Assembly (NCBI GenBank): GCA_038246645.1
Contig: JBBRVS010000012.1
Location: 1 to 45,348, forward strand
Direction of reading: 5' to 3'
Origin: JAHCHG01 sp038246645
Lineage (GTDB): Bacteria; Acidobacteriota; Blastocatellia; Pyrinomonadales; Pyrinomonadaceae
Length of the DNA stretch: 45,348 bases
In this document: positions 21,134-31,318 of the stretch, piece after piece
Layout: the number at the start of each line of letters is the position of its first letter
Position numbering within the stretch: the first letter of the stretch is position 1
The notes under the pieces: generated by a model
What the model was told of the DNA's origin: nothing
What the model saw: the letters and a program-made list of their open reading frames with translations, nothing else
The model's database searches: none
Made by a program: the position numbers and the translations under genes

Positions 21134-22096
21134 GTGGTTCAAACAGGCATTAGAAAACATCTTTTTTTATATCAACAAATTCCGTTCGCACAGATGCTTT
21201 CGGGATTTGTTTTTATTTTGCTTGCCTGTTTTTGCGTTTTCGCGCAAACCGACATCACCACGCAGCCCGACGAAAAAACGATCATTGTCAATGATGCTCC
21301 CGAAATGGAGGTTTACGCATTCGGCAAAAACGTCATCGTCAAAAAGGAAGCAAAAGGCGTTTTGGTGTTCGGCGGTAATGTGACGATTGAAGGAAAAGTT
21401 ACGGGCGATGTCGCGGCAATCGGCGGTTCGATCATTCAAACCAAAGACGCCTTTATCGGCGGCGATGTCATCGTTTTCGGCGGCAGCTACCGCCCCGAAA
21501 GCGAAACTCCGCTTCGCAATGCAGAAAAGGAAACCGTGATGATCGCGATGTTTGAAGACGAAATCCGCGATTTTACGCAAAATCCGGCACAGATATTTTC
21601 ACCTTCCTTGACCTGGCAATTTTTCGCCCAACGCCTTATTTCCGTTCTTTTCTGGTTTATTATTTCGATGGCTCTGACGACCATCGCGCCCGGCGCGGTC
21701 AGCCGTTCGATTGCCAGATTTCAATTAACGACCTTCAAAATCCTCGGAATCGGCATCGTCGGTTTTATCTTAACGACGATTGCCGTCGTCGGTTCTCTGA
21801 GTTTTCTCCCGAATTATATCAGCGCATTGATAATTCCGATGGTGTTTATTTTATTAATGGTTTCATATATTTTCGGACGAGTCGCGCTGCAGGTCAGCAT
21901 CGGTAAAAAATTGCAGAAAAGATTTCTGCCCGAAGCCAAACAATCGGAAACTCTGGCAATTTTAATCGGCGTTTTAGTTTGGACAATATTTCTCTCGCTA
22001 CCATACATTTGGCTCTTCGGTTTATTCATTTTATTATCCGCCAGCGTCGGTTTAGTTTTAACGGCGCGGTCGGACGGCGTTTGGAATAAATCTTGA
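21134..22096 (+). CDS. Secreted/membrane protein with polymer-forming (bactofilin-like) repeat and C-terminal membrane helices
   Basis: 320 residues from GTG 21134; ATG 21194 would start directly at the signal peptide MLSGFVFILLACFCVFAQ and is a good alternative. Residues ~55-115 show glycine-spaced beta-rungs (VLVFGGNVTIEGKVTGDVAA, IGGSIIQTKDAFIGGDVIVF), as in bactofilin/polymer-forming domains. The C-terminal half has four to five hydrophobic helices (LISVLFWFIISMALTTIA, ILGIGIVGFILTTIAVVGSL, ALIIPMVFILLMVSYIFG, TLAILIGVLVWTIFLSLPYI). It is the last gene of the sigma-factor operon and a candidate envelope effector or sensor. Confidence 0.75.
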   Translation: MVQTGIRKHLFLYQQIPFAQMLSGFVFILLACFCVFAQTDITTQPDEKTIIVNDAPEMEVYAFGKNVIVKKEAKGVLVFGGNVTIEGKVTGDVAAIGGSIIQTKDAFIGGDVIVFGGSYRPESETPLRNAEKETVMIAMFEDEIRDFTQNPAQIFSPSLTWQFFAQRLISVLFWFIISMALTTIAPGAVSRSIARFQLTTFKILGIGIVGFILTTIAVVGSLSFLPNYISALIIPMVFILLMVSYIFGRVALQVSIGKKLQKRFLPEAKQSETLAILIGVLVWTIFLSLPYIWLFGLFILLSASVGLVLTARSDGVWNKS

Positions 22097-22115
22097 GTTT
22101 TTTAAAATAATAGTT

Positions 22116-22148
22116 GCATAAAAAAAAAGGCTTGCCTTTTTTTTATGC
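22116..22148 (+). terminator. Rho-independent terminator of the sigma-factor operon
   Basis: GCAT, an A9 run and GGC pair with GCC, a T8 run and ATGC across a 2-nt loop; the T8 run serves as the release tract. 20 nt after the stop codon. Confidence 0.8.
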
Positions 22149-22188
22149 CGTAAATACTGGTGTTTGTAGCAAATCCGACAAATATTGC

Positions 22189-22216
22189 TTGACAAAATCG
22201 AAATATAGGGTATATT
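22189..22216 (+). promoter_or_regulatory. Strong sigma70-type promoter of the giant secreted-protein gene
   Basis: A perfect TTGACA (22189-22194), 16-nt spacer and TATATT (22211-22216). Transcription would start near 22223, leaving a leader of about 244 nt. Confidence 0.7.
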
Positions 22217-22222
22217 TCCCAA

Positions 22223-22466
22223 AGTTAAATTAAAAATTAAATACACGAGATTTGCTTAATAAAGCTTTATTTCTCTTGTTACAAAAAGATAGATTAGTTT
22301 TTCAATGAACTAATTCTTACAGATTTCTGTGCTTTGTGACCAAAGGATAAAGTTGTTCTCTCATTATGAAATTTTTCTGGAGAGAAGTATTAATTGCTCC
22401 CATTCTCGCTATCTAAACACTAAAAACAAAAACTAGGAATCTTAACTAGAATCTTTGAGGAGAAAT
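22223..22466 (+). other. Long 5' leader of the giant secreted-protein gene
   Basis: About 244 nt without an ORF. It holds several possible hairpins: ACGAGA / TCTCTTGT around 22246-22281, TTAGTT / AACTAA (22295-22313), and TTCTCTC / GAGAGAA (22355-22387). I recognise no known riboswitch consensus. The end carries a good Shine-Dalgarno sequence GAGGAG (22457-22462), 4 nt before the ATG. Confidence 0.4.
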
Positions 22467-25400
22467 ATGAAAATCGATAAAATCTTTAGTCGGCTTTTAG
22501 GAAACAGAAGTTTCTTGATCGCGGCTATTTGCATGTTTATGATAACTGCGGCATTTAGTCTGAACGGCTATGCCCAGTCAAATGAGTTAATTCTAAGTGA
22601 TAGAATTGAAGAACAAAAAGATAATGGGGAAAATGTAATCGAGGGTGAAATTTCATTCAACAACAATTCATTTTCTGAAATAGCACAAGCCGGCAGCTAT
22701 GTTTTTGCAACGACAACTGCAGGTTCACTAACCGATATGTCAACCGGCACAACCCAGTTGGTCGCCGCTAATGTTGATGATTCTCCGGCTTCACCGTTGA
22801 CAAACATCGGCTTTGATTTTTATTTTCAGGGAGCGCGCTATTCGCAGTTCTCGGTTAATGCCAACGGCGTGATCAGACTCGGTGCGGTTTCGCAAACCGC
22901 TTCACCCTACCAACCGCTTGCTCAAGCAAACAACCCGATCATAACTGCGTACGGCGCGGATCAACGAACTCATACTTCAGGAAAGGTTCATTTCATGGTT
23001 ACGGGCGCACCCGGAAACCGCGTATTGATTATTGAATGGCTCAATATGCAGTCAAACTTCAATACCGGCGGCACGGCGGATTTAACCTATCAGGCACGTC
23101 TATATGAGACATCCGGTGTGATCGAATTCGTTTATGGAAATATGACGATGAGCACTCTCGGTGCGGCTGATGCAAATTCAAATGATCCGCACATCGGTTT
23201 TTCGTCAAGCAATACTGCAAACACGGTCGGTTCCGTAACTGCTCCGTATGACGGAACAGTTACGCCGACATTTGACGGTGCTTCAAACGATCCGGTTGAA
23301 AATTTATATAATACTGCGGGTCCGATTCCTGTTTTAACCTCAGCGGCTGACGGTGTCAGAAGAACATTCAGCTTTACGCCGCCCGTGCCGAGTGCACCGA
23401 GCGGCTTGAATTTTACGGGAGTTTCAGGTTCGGCAATTACACTCAATTGGACGGACAATTCGGCAAATGAAGATTTATTTGCGATTTACCGCTCGACCGA
23501 CGGTGTCAATTACAGTTATGTAGGAGCGGCGGCGGAAGATGCAACATCATTTAATGATACCGGACTTAATCCCGGAACTAATTATTTTTATCAAGTTTAT
23601 GCTGTTTCCGAAGGAGCTTTAAGTACTGTTTTATCAGGAAGCCAGGCAACAAACCCGGCAGGCAATGATGCTTGTAACGGTGCCGGCGGCAACTGGAGCG
23701 AAACGACGACCTGGGCGGATGGAACTGTTCCGACTTCGACCGACAATGTCGTGATCGGTTCGGGTTGTACCGTAACGGTTGATGTTACGACAGCAGTTGC
23801 TTTCAACGTAACGATTGACAGCGGCGGAACCCTTCAATCACCGACGACCGGAGCTGTTACAAGTAACAATCTGACCGTTAGCAGAAGCGTAACCAATAAC
23901 GGAACACTCGATTTCAGCACCAACGGCAATACCTCCGGTGCGATTCTGACGTTCGGCGCAGGCAGCGATGATGTTACATTCGGCGGTACGGGTGCAACGA
24001 CAGACGTTAGAAGCATTGTTGTTGCCAAAGGCGCGCGCGCGACAGTCGTTGAATTGACAGCGACAAACTTTACGGTGCAGGGCGTTGATACGGACGCGGC
24101 AGGATTCCTGACGCTGACGAGCGGCACCTTCAAGATTTCCGGCTCATTTACCGCAACAAACCGGATATTTACGGTGGCAGGATATTCAATTCCCGCACTT
24201 GGCGGATTATGGCTGAACAACCCGAACTTTACGGTTGCAGGACAAAACGGTTCGCCGACCGTAACCGGTCTGCTGCGAATGACGCAGGGAACGCTTAATG
24301 TAGGCACTTCGACCGGAAATTCGATGGGCTTTGCCACGGGCAGCGTCATCAATATTGAAGGCGGTGCAGTCAATACTGCAGGCAGGTTCGGTGTAGCAGC
24401 ATCAACAAACGCTATCAACTATACTCAGTCAAGCGGCACAATTACTGTTCAAACTGTCGGAAATACTTCGACAACTCTTGCCGGGTTTGATATGGGAACT
24501 TCGCTTCTCTCCAATATCAATATCAGCGGCGGAACGATTATCGTTCAGATTGCAAATACGGCGGCTTCAGGTCCTAGAGACTACCGAAATCAGGCAGGCG
24601 GAGGCATTGCCGGCGTAACGGGCGGCACGCTTCAATTAGGCAACTCGCTTTCGGGCGCCGCTAAGACTTTCATTATGCGCGGTGTTGTTCCGAATCTTGT
24701 GGTTGATAACACGAGTGCCGGACATACCGGACAGTGGGATATTACCCTGACAAATTATAACAATATTTCGCTCAATATTACTGTTAATACGGGAGCGACG
24801 GTTAATTTTGGTAACGTCCTTTTCTTGTTCGCCGGACAAACATTGACCAATAACGGGACAATGACGCATAACGGCGCGAGTTCCAGATTTATTACATTTA
24901 ACAGCACCCAAGCCCAAACCTATACGGGAAGCGGAACGGTGACTGCTCCGATGACGAGTTTTGAATTCCAGAGCGATTTAGGATTCACATTTGACCCGTC
25001 GGTTTCGACGATTGTCACGAATCGCATCATTAATTTCATTGGAAATGTAATCAATTCTAATAAGCTTACGGTCGGAAACGGCGGTGCGACGACTGCAGTA
25101 ATACAAATCGGCAACACGACAACGCCGACCGCAGCCGGAACCTTCGACACTCAGGTCGGCTTCAACCCCGGTACGGGCGGAATCAATATAACCTATCTGA
25201 GAACAACGCTCTCCAGAACGACTGGCGGCGAAATTCCGGCTACAAGAACGATCAGTAATTTGACGTATGACGACAATGATCCGTCGCATACATTAACAAT
25301 CGCCGGCGGTGATTTAACTGCTACCGGCGCATTGACACTGACCAACGGTGTCGTCTTAACCGGCGCAAATACGCTGATTCATAACGGAGCGGCAACACGC

Positions 25401-28400
25401 ACGAACGGTTATGTCAACGGCAATCTGAGCCGCAGTTATACTGCGACCGGCGCATATACATATCACGTTGGACAAAACGGTTATTCGCCTGTATTGGCAA
25501 CCGTTACGGCTTTAGGAACGAATCCGTCGAGTTTGACTGTCCTCCCGGTTGATATAACTCTGCCCGGCTTAACCCCGGCAAATTCGGTTTCGCGTTACTG
25601 GAGTTTGACGGAAAACGGCGACTTGACGGCTGATCTGGCGTTCACATATCTGGACGAAGATGTCAACGGCAATGAAGGTGATTACCGTGTCTTTAAACTC
25701 GCGGGCGGCGTCCTGACAAATCAATGTTCAGGCGGACCGTGTGTCAATGAAGCAGCTAATACGGCGACCGTAACCGGCATCTCTGATTTCTCGGCTTGGG
25801 GAATCGGCGAAGCGGCGGCAGCGGCTTCCGGTGAGCTTGCCTTCGATAGTGCGACCTATTCAGTAAATGAAGACGGTACGACAGCAACCATTACGGTTAA
25901 CCGCACGGGCGGCAGTGCCAATACCGTAACTGTTGATTATGCAACCGTTGCGGGCGGCACGGCAACCGGCGGCGCGGCTTGCACGGCGGGTGTTGATTAC
26001 ATCAATGCTTCCGGCATTTTAACCTTTACCAACGATGAAACATCGCAAACCTTTACGGTAACGATTTGCGATGATTCCGATGTCGAAGGCAATGAAACCG
26101 TTAATCTGGCATTATCAAATCCGACGGGCGGCGCAACAATCGGCGCACAGAATACTGCTGTGTTGACCATCGTTGATGTCGAACTTCCGTCAGGAAACGT
26201 CATTGTCAATCCGGGCAATGTTGCTTATATGACGCTCGGCGAAGCGGTTGCGGCAATCAATGCCGGAACGCATACGGGTGCGGTAACGGTTGATATTTTT
26301 GCAAATACGACCGAAACCGGTCCGGTTGTCTTAAACGGCAGCGGAGCAGGAGCGGCATCATATACGTCGGTTGTCATCAGCCCGAAGGCTGACGGCGTTA
26401 TGGTTGCAGGACCTTCCGTGCAGGGACGCGGATTGATCGAACTCAATGGTGCCGATAACGTGACGATTGACGGCGACAATCCGAATACGGCGGGAATCAA
26501 TCGTAATTTGACGCTGCAAAACACAGCGGCAAATACGACGACATTCACTTCGGTTATCCGAATTGCGACGAACATAACGACCGTCAATAGTGCGGATAAC
26601 AATATTTTCAGAAATCTGAATGTTGTCGGAAGCTCGACGGGTCGAAACATTGCCACGGCGACAAGCACGACTGCCTCGGAAAATACCACGTTCGGTATCT
26701 TTTCGGGTCCGAACGCAACGGGCGATGTTACTGCTCCGAATCCGATCACGTCGGTTCTGACAGGCGTGGCTGCCGGAGCGACGGTGACGAATCTGAATGT
26801 AAGTAACAACAGTTTCGCAACAACAGCGCGTGCGGTTTCCATCAACGGTTCGGCGACAAGCGTTCATACCGGACTGCAAATCAGAAACAACTTTATCGGT
26901 AATCCGGTTGCCGGTGATGTCAATCAGGTAACGGCTATCGGTATCACGGCGAATGGTGCAACCAATCCTGTAATCGCCGGTAACACTATCTATATTGAAG
27001 GTTTTATTCGTTCGAGTGCGGCAACACACGCCATTAATGTCGGTGTTAACAGCACGAATACGACCGGCGCGACGATTGAGAGAAATATGGTCAATCGCGC
27101 CCAGAATAATGATCTTCAGACTTGGGCGGCATACGGAATCAACATTGCCGGTATTGCCGCCAGCGCACACACGGTTCGGAACAATTTTGTTTCGGGCGTA
27201 ATCAATAACCAGACCGGCGGAACAGGCGGGTTCGGTACAACCTTCGGTGCTTATGGTATTCGTGTTGCTTCGGGAACGGGACACCAGATTTATCACAACT
27301 CGGTTAATCTTTACGGAATGATGCAGGGCGTGACAAGCACGAATTTGACTGCCTCATTCATGATCGTCGGCACTGGGCAGACCGGACTTGATGTCAGAAA
27401 CAATATTTTTGTCAATACCATTTCGGGCGGAAACCCGACGGGAACACGAAATGTTGCGATATATGTCCCGACGGGCGGAACGAGTGCAATGAATCTGACA
27501 TTGAATAATAATGATTACTTTGTTGGTTCTGATGCACTAAACCGTATGGCACAGCGCGGACCAACATTCGGCACAGGTGAATACACGCTTGCCGATTTTG
27601 ACCCGACTGATACGGCAAATCCGCTCAATTTCCGTAACTACTCCAGCACTTTGTCGGCGGCAGGAACCAATGATAATGCAAGTAAGAAAGTTGATCCGCA
27701 GTTCGTATCTAACACAGACTTGCATATTTTACCGACTTCTCAGGTAGAAAGCGGAGGTGTCAATGTCGGCGTAACCGACGACATTGATGGCGATATGCGT
27801 CCGGCTGCTCCCGACATCGGGGCGGATGAAATCTCTGTTGCCGGTCCGGGAATCGTTCAATTCAGCACGACTAACTTCAGCGGAAGCGAGGGAACGACTG
27901 CCACAATTAACGTGATTCGCTCGGCTGGAACCGACGGAACTGTCGGCGTTACTGCCACAATTACGGACGGAACCGCAACCGGCGGCGCGGCATGCACGGC
28001 GGGTGTGGATTATATCAATCCGGGCGTGCAGGTGTTGAGCTTCGGTAATGGCGTATCACTTCAATCGTTTACGATTGATTTGTGTACCGATGCGCTTCTC
28101 GAAGCGGGTGAAACGGTGAATTTAACACTGTCGAATCCGACCGGCGGAACCACGATCGGTACAAATAATCCGGCGACGCTGACAATTGTTGACGTTCCGC
28201 CGCCGTTTACGGGAACGATCAATGTCGGTACGGGAGAAACCATTACCTCGTTGACCAATCCGGGCGGTGTCTTCCAGGCGATCAACGGTGCTGGATTAAG
28301 CGGCAACTTAACGGTTAATATCACGTCGGATCTGACGGCTGAAACCGGCACAGTCGCGCTCAATCAATTTACTGAAACGGGCGCGGGCGGTTATACATTG

Positions 28401-31196
28401 ACGTTTAAACCGAGCGGCGCGGCGCGTACCATTTCGGGTTCGACGGCGGCAACTGCCGGTTTAATCAAATTGTCCGGCGCGGACCGAGTCATATTCGACG
28501 GTTCGCTTAACGGCGGCACGGATCGCAGCCTGACCATTAATCAAACGGGACCGGGCGCGATTATCTGGATCGCCACCGACGGGGCGAACGGATCGAATAA
28601 TGACACGGTGAAAAACACCATCTTACTCGGTGCGGGAACTTCCCAAGGTGTTATCGCCGGAAGCGGCACGACGCTCGGCGGTGCGGGAACTGCTCCGCAA
28701 AACAACAATACGATTCAGAACAATAATGTTCGGGCTGTTCAAAATGCGGCGTTTATCAGCGGTATTGCGGCGACCGATATGAACTGGACGATTGTTGATA
28801 ACGAAGTAGGTTCGACGGTTGATGCGGAAAAACTGATTTTCAGAGGTTTTATTCTCATCAACTCGACGAATATGACGGTCAGCCGAAATAAAATCATCGG
28901 TGTCAGATCACAAGCCGCTTCGACGGCGACGATGAGCGGTATTCAGGTTGCCGGCACGATCAGCAGCGGACAGATCACCCGCAACGAAATCAGAGATATT
29001 AAGCAAATCAACCCGACGGGTTTTGGAAGTAACGGTATTTTCTCGAGCGCTACATCCACCACCTCGAATCTGTTGATTGCCAATAACTTTGTTTCCGATG
29101 TCGCATCGCAAGGCGCAACCGGCGTGTTGGCGACCAATAACGGTTATGGTATCGCAATCGCCTCAGGCGGCGGTTACAACATTTACTATAACTCGGTAAA
29201 TATGAACACCGATCAGGTTAATGCGGCAAGCACGACCGCCGCGTTAAATATCACGGTGGCGGTTACGACGGCGGGTTCGATTGATCTGAGAAATAATATT
29301 CTGGTCAACACGCAAACCGTCGGAACACGCTACGCCGTAATTGATAACTCGACGCAAGGCGCAGCCGTCTTCTCGACGATCAATTACAATGATTACTTCG
29401 CCCAAAACGTCGGCTTCCTGACGACACCGAGAACGACGCTTGCCGATTGGCAGACAGCAACCGGACAAGATGCGAATTCGTTGGCAGTTAATCCGTTATT
29501 CGTTTCGGCAACCGATTTGCATCTGCAAGCCGGAAGCCCGGTGATTAACGCGGGAACTCCGATTGCGGGAATCACGACTGATATTGACGGCGAAACGCGT
29601 TCGGCAACTACGCCGGATATCGGTGCTGATGAATTTGTCGCTCCGGTACAACCCGGAACACTTCAATTCAGTTCGGCAACCTATACGGTCGCTGAAGCCG
29701 GTGGAACTGTAACGTTGACTGTTACCCGCACGGGCGGCAGCGATGGAGCAGTAACGGCTGATTACACACTCGGCGGCGGCACGGCAACCGGCGGCGCAGC
29801 TTGCGGCGGCTCGGTTGATTATGTCAATACCGGCGGCACGGTTTCATTTGCCGATGGCGAAACAAGCAAGACGTTTGATGTAACCATCTGTAATGATGCC
29901 GCTTTTGAAGGCAACGAAACATTTAATGCGACGCTTTCAAATGCGACCGGCGGAGCAACTATCGGAACGCCGAATCCGGCAACCGTTACGATTACCGACG
30001 ATGATCCGGCTCCGGGAACTATTACAGTCAATGACGTTCGCGTCTTTGAAGGCAATAGCGGAACGGTCAATGCGGTGTTCACTTTAACGTATGTCGGAAC
30101 ATCTCCGGGAACCGCTTCTGTTCAATATGCTACGGCAAACGGAACGGCAACGGCAGGAGTTGATTATGTAGCTACCAGCGGAACCGTTAATTTCGGTCTT
30201 ACGCTTGGCAACGGACCGCAGACGGTTGAGCGAACGGTGACGGTTGCAGTCATCGGCGATACCGTCAAGGAAGCCAATGAAACATTCTTCCTTAACCTTA
30301 GTAATGCCGTAAATGCATCAATTAGCGATGGTCAGGGTGTCGGAATTATTATTGACAAAGATCGCTCGTATATCAGCGATTTTGACAATGATAAGGTGAG
30401 CGATTACACCGTTTATCGTCCGGGCACGAATGTTTGGTATGTCTTGCAGAGCACCAATGGTATTCCGAAGCTGACCACGCTCGGATCAAGCGGCGACATC
30501 GCCGTTCCGGGAGATTATGATGGCGACGGAATTGCGGATGTTGCGGTATTCAGACCGTCAGAAGGCACTTGGTATATTCTCCAAAGCATGGGTAAAGCCT
30601 TGAGAATTGCCAACTGGGGAACCAACGGTGATATACCCGTTCAGGGTGATTACGACGGCGACGGTAAAACCGATTTGGCTGTCTTCAGACCTTCGAACGG
30701 AACCTGGTATATTTTCCGAAGTTCGGATGAAACGGCAACCATATCACAATTCGGTCTGGGAACAGATATTCCGGTAACCGGCGATTTCGATGGTGATTTC
30801 AAAAATGATTTGACTGTATTCCGTGGTGGAACTTGGTACACATTCCAGAGTTCGACCAACAGTGTCAGTATCGTTAATTGGGGATCAGCTTCCGATAAAC
30901 CTGTTGCCAACGATTACGATGGTGATGGTTCAGTAGATCACGCAATTTACCGCAACGGAGAATGGTGGATTTTACCGAGTCTCTCCGACAATTTCTATGT
31001 GGTGAATTTCGGACTCTCGACCGATATTCCAACACCGGCAGATTTTGACGGCGACGGAACAACGGATGTCGCGGTCTTCAGACCTTCATCAGGTGATTGG
31101 TATGTTTTGAGGAGTTCCGATAGTGCTTTAACCGGCATTAATTGGGGAATTGCCGGGGATGTTCCGGCTCCGACAGCGTATATGCCACAGCCATAA
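22467..31196 (+). CDS. Giant secreted multidomain protein (FN3, parallel beta-helix, Calx-beta, VCBS/FG-GAP repeats)
   Basis: 2909 residues from ATG 22467; a TTG at 22455 is rejected because it lies on the Shine-Dalgarno sequence. The signal peptide is FLIAAICMFMITAAFSLNGYA. In order: a beta-sandwich (~60-305), a fibronectin III domain (~308-391), a low-complexity beta-solenoid rich in Thr/Asn/Gly (~400-1115), Calx-beta 1 (~1121-1240), parallel beta-helix (~1245-1790), Calx-beta 2 (~1794-1910), a second beta-helix (~1915-2390), and Calx-beta 3 and 4 (~2396-2511, ~2517-2633). Six C-terminal VCBS-like repeats (2634-2909) each have DYDGDG-type calcium loops and VFRPSxGxWY. Calx-beta 1-3 share a Cys pair (AACxxxVDY ... 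TIC or DLC), likely a disulfide. No sortase, type IX or autotransporter sorting signal is evident. It is probably a surface adhesin or matrix protein. Confidence 0.9.
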   Translation: MKIDKIFSRLLGNRSFLIAAICMFMITAAFSLNGYAQSNELILSDRIEEQKDNGENVIEGEISFNNNSFSEIAQAGSYVFATTTAGSLTDMSTGTTQLVAANVDDSPASPLTNIGFDFYFQGARYSQFSVNANGVIRLGAVSQTASPYQPLAQANNPIITAYGADQRTHTSGKVHFMVTGAPGNRVLIIEWLNMQSNFNTGGTADLTYQARLYETSGVIEFVYGNMTMSTLGAADANSNDPHIGFSSSNTANTVGSVTAPYDGTVTPTFDGASNDPVENLYNTAGPIPVLTSAADGVRRTFSFTPPVPSAPSGLNFTGVSGSAITLNWTDNSANEDLFAIYRSTDGVNYSYVGAAAEDATSFNDTGLNPGTNYFYQVYAVSEGALSTVLSGSQATNPAGNDACNGAGGNWSETTTWADGTVPTSTDNVVIGSGCTVTVDVTTAVAFNVTIDSGGTLQSPTTGAVTSNNLTVSRSVTNNGTLDFSTNGNTSGAILTFGAGSDDVTFGGTGATTDVRSIVVAKGARATVVELTATNFTVQGVDTDAAGFLTLTSGTFKISGSFTATNRIFTVAGYSIPALGGLWLNNPNFTVAGQNGSPTVTGLLRMTQGTLNVGTSTGNSMGFATGSVINIEGGAVNTAGRFGVAASTNAINYTQSSGTITVQTVGNTSTTLAGFDMGTSLLSNINISGGTIIVQIANTAASGPRDYRNQAGGGIAGVTGGTLQLGNSLSGAAKTFIMRGVVPNLVVDNTSAGHTGQWDITLTNYNNISLNITVNTGATVNFGNVLFLFAGQTLTNNGTMTHNGASSRFITFNSTQAQTYTGSGTVTAPMTSFEFQSDLGFTFDPSVSTIVTNRIINFIGNVINSNKLTVGNGGATTAVIQIGNTTTPTAAGTFDTQVGFNPGTGGINITYLRTTLSRTTGGEIPATRTISNLTYDDNDPSHTLTIAGGDLTATGALTLTNGVVLTGANTLIHNGAATRTNGYVNGNLSRSYTATGAYTYHVGQNGYSPVLATVTALGTNPSSLTVLPVDITLPGLTPANSVSRYWSLTENGDLTADLAFTYLDEDVNGNEGDYRVFKLAGGVLTNQCSGGPCVNEAANTATVTGISDFSAWGIGEAAAAASGELAFDSATYSVNEDGTTATITVNRTGGSANTVTVDYATVAGGTATGGAACTAGVDYINASGILTFTNDETSQTFTVTICDDSDVEGNETVNLALSNPTGGATIGAQNTAVLTIVDVELPSGNVIVNPGNVAYMTLGEAVAAINAGTHTGAVTVDIFANTTETGPVVLNGSGAGAASYTSVVISPKADGVMVAGPSVQGRGLIELNGADNVTIDGDNPNTAGINRNLTLQNTAANTTTFTSVIRIATNITTVNSADNNIFRNLNVVGSSTGRNIATATSTTASENTTFGIFSGPNATGDVTAPNPITSVLTGVAAGATVTNLNVSNNSFATTARAVSINGSATSVHTGLQIRNNFIGNPVAGDVNQVTAIGITANGATNPVIAGNTIYIEGFIRSSAATHAINVGVNSTNTTGATIERNMVNRAQNNDLQTWAAYGINIAGIAASAHTVRNNFVSGVINNQTGGTGGFGTTFGAYGIRVASGTGHQIYHNSVNLYGMMQGVTSTNLTASFMIVGTGQTGLDVRNNIFVNTISGGNPTGTRNVAIYVPTGGTSAMNLTLNNNDYFVGSDALNRMAQRGPTFGTGEYTLADFDPTDTANPLNFRNYSSTLSAAGTNDNASKKVDPQFVSNTDLHILPTSQVESGGVNVGVTDDIDGDMRPAAPDIGADEISVAGPGIVQFSTTNFSGSEGTTATINVIRSAGTDGTVGVTATITDGTATGGAACTAGVDYINPGVQVLSFGNGVSLQSFTIDLCTDALLEAGETVNLTLSNPTGGTTIGTNNPATLTIVDVPPPFTGTINVGTGETITSLTNPGGVFQAINGAGLSGNLTVNITSDLTAETGTVALNQFTETGAGGYTLTFKPSGAARTISGSTAATAGLIKLSGADRVIFDGSLNGGTDRSLTINQTGPGAIIWIATDGANGSNNDTVKNTILLGAGTSQGVIAGSGTTLGGAGTAPQNNNTIQNNNVRAVQNAAFISGIAATDMNWTIVDNEVGSTVDAEKLIFRGFILINSTNMTVSRNKIIGVRSQAASTATMSGIQVAGTISSGQITRNEIRDIKQINPTGFGSNGIFSSATSTTSNLLIANNFVSDVASQGATGVLATNNGYGIAIASGGGYNIYYNSVNMNTDQVNAASTTAALNITVAVTTAGSIDLRNNILVNTQTVGTRYAVIDNSTQGAAVFSTINYNDYFAQNVGFLTTPRTTLADWQTATGQDANSLAVNPLFVSATDLHLQAGSPVINAGTPIAGITTDIDGETRSATTPDIGADEFVAPVQPGTLQFSSATYTVAEAGGTVTLTVTRTGGSDGAVTADYTLGGGTATGGAACGGSVDYVNTGGTVSFADGETSKTFDVTICNDAAFEGNETFNATLSNATGGATIGTPNPATVTITDDDPAPGTITVNDVRVFEGNSGTVNAVFTLTYVGTSPGTASVQYATANGTATAGVDYVATSGTVNFGLTLGNGPQTVERTVTVAVIGDTVKEANETFFLNLSNAVNASISDGQGVGIIIDKDRSYISDFDNDKVSDYTVYRPGTNVWYVLQSTNGIPKLTTLGSSGDIAVPGDYDGDGIADVAVFRPSEGTWYILQSMGKALRIANWGTNGDIPVQGDYDGDGKTDLAVFRPSNGTWYIFRSSDETATISQFGLGTDIPVTGDFDGDFKNDLTVFRGGTWYTFQSSTNSVSIVNWGSASDKPVANDYDGDGSVDHAIYRNGEWWILPSLSDNFYVVNFGLSTDIPTPADFDGDGTTDVAVFRPSSGDWYVLRSSDSALTGINWGIAGDVPAPTAYMPQP

Positions 31197-31206
31197 ACTA
31201 TTAACT

Positions 31207-31245
31207 GCTCGAGTTTTATCGGAATTTATTTGATAAAACTCGAGC
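31207..31245. other. Perfect 14-bp hairpin after the giant gene
   Basis: GCTCGAGTTTTATC (31207-31220) pairs with GATAAAACTCGAGC (31232-31245). It has no T-run of its own but sits 9 nt before a canonical terminator, so it may stabilise the mRNA 3' end. Confidence 0.6.
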
Positions 31246-31253
31246 CTTAAACC

Positions 31254-31292
31254 AAAAAGCCTTTTCCAATTTTTGGAAAAGGCTTTTTTATT
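31254..31292 (+). terminator. Rho-independent terminator of the giant gene
   Basis: AAAAAGCCTTTTCCA pairs with TGGAAAAGGCTTTTT across a short AT loop, followed by more T. Strong and nearly symmetric. Confidence 0.85.
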
Positions 31293-31318
31293 TTAAATAA
31301 ATATTTCGGAAGCGGTAT

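Noticed and set aside
22223..22466. Known riboswitch (c-di-GMP, cobalamin) in the giant-gene leader
   Set aside because: No consensus motif of a known class could be found by eye; kept only as an unexplained leader.
23132..30910. Long minus-strand ORFs (for example 26225-26845 and 26358-27296)
   Set aside because: They are shadows of the repetitive, stop-poor giant gene; their translations are low-complexity and have no domain features or ribosome-binding sites.
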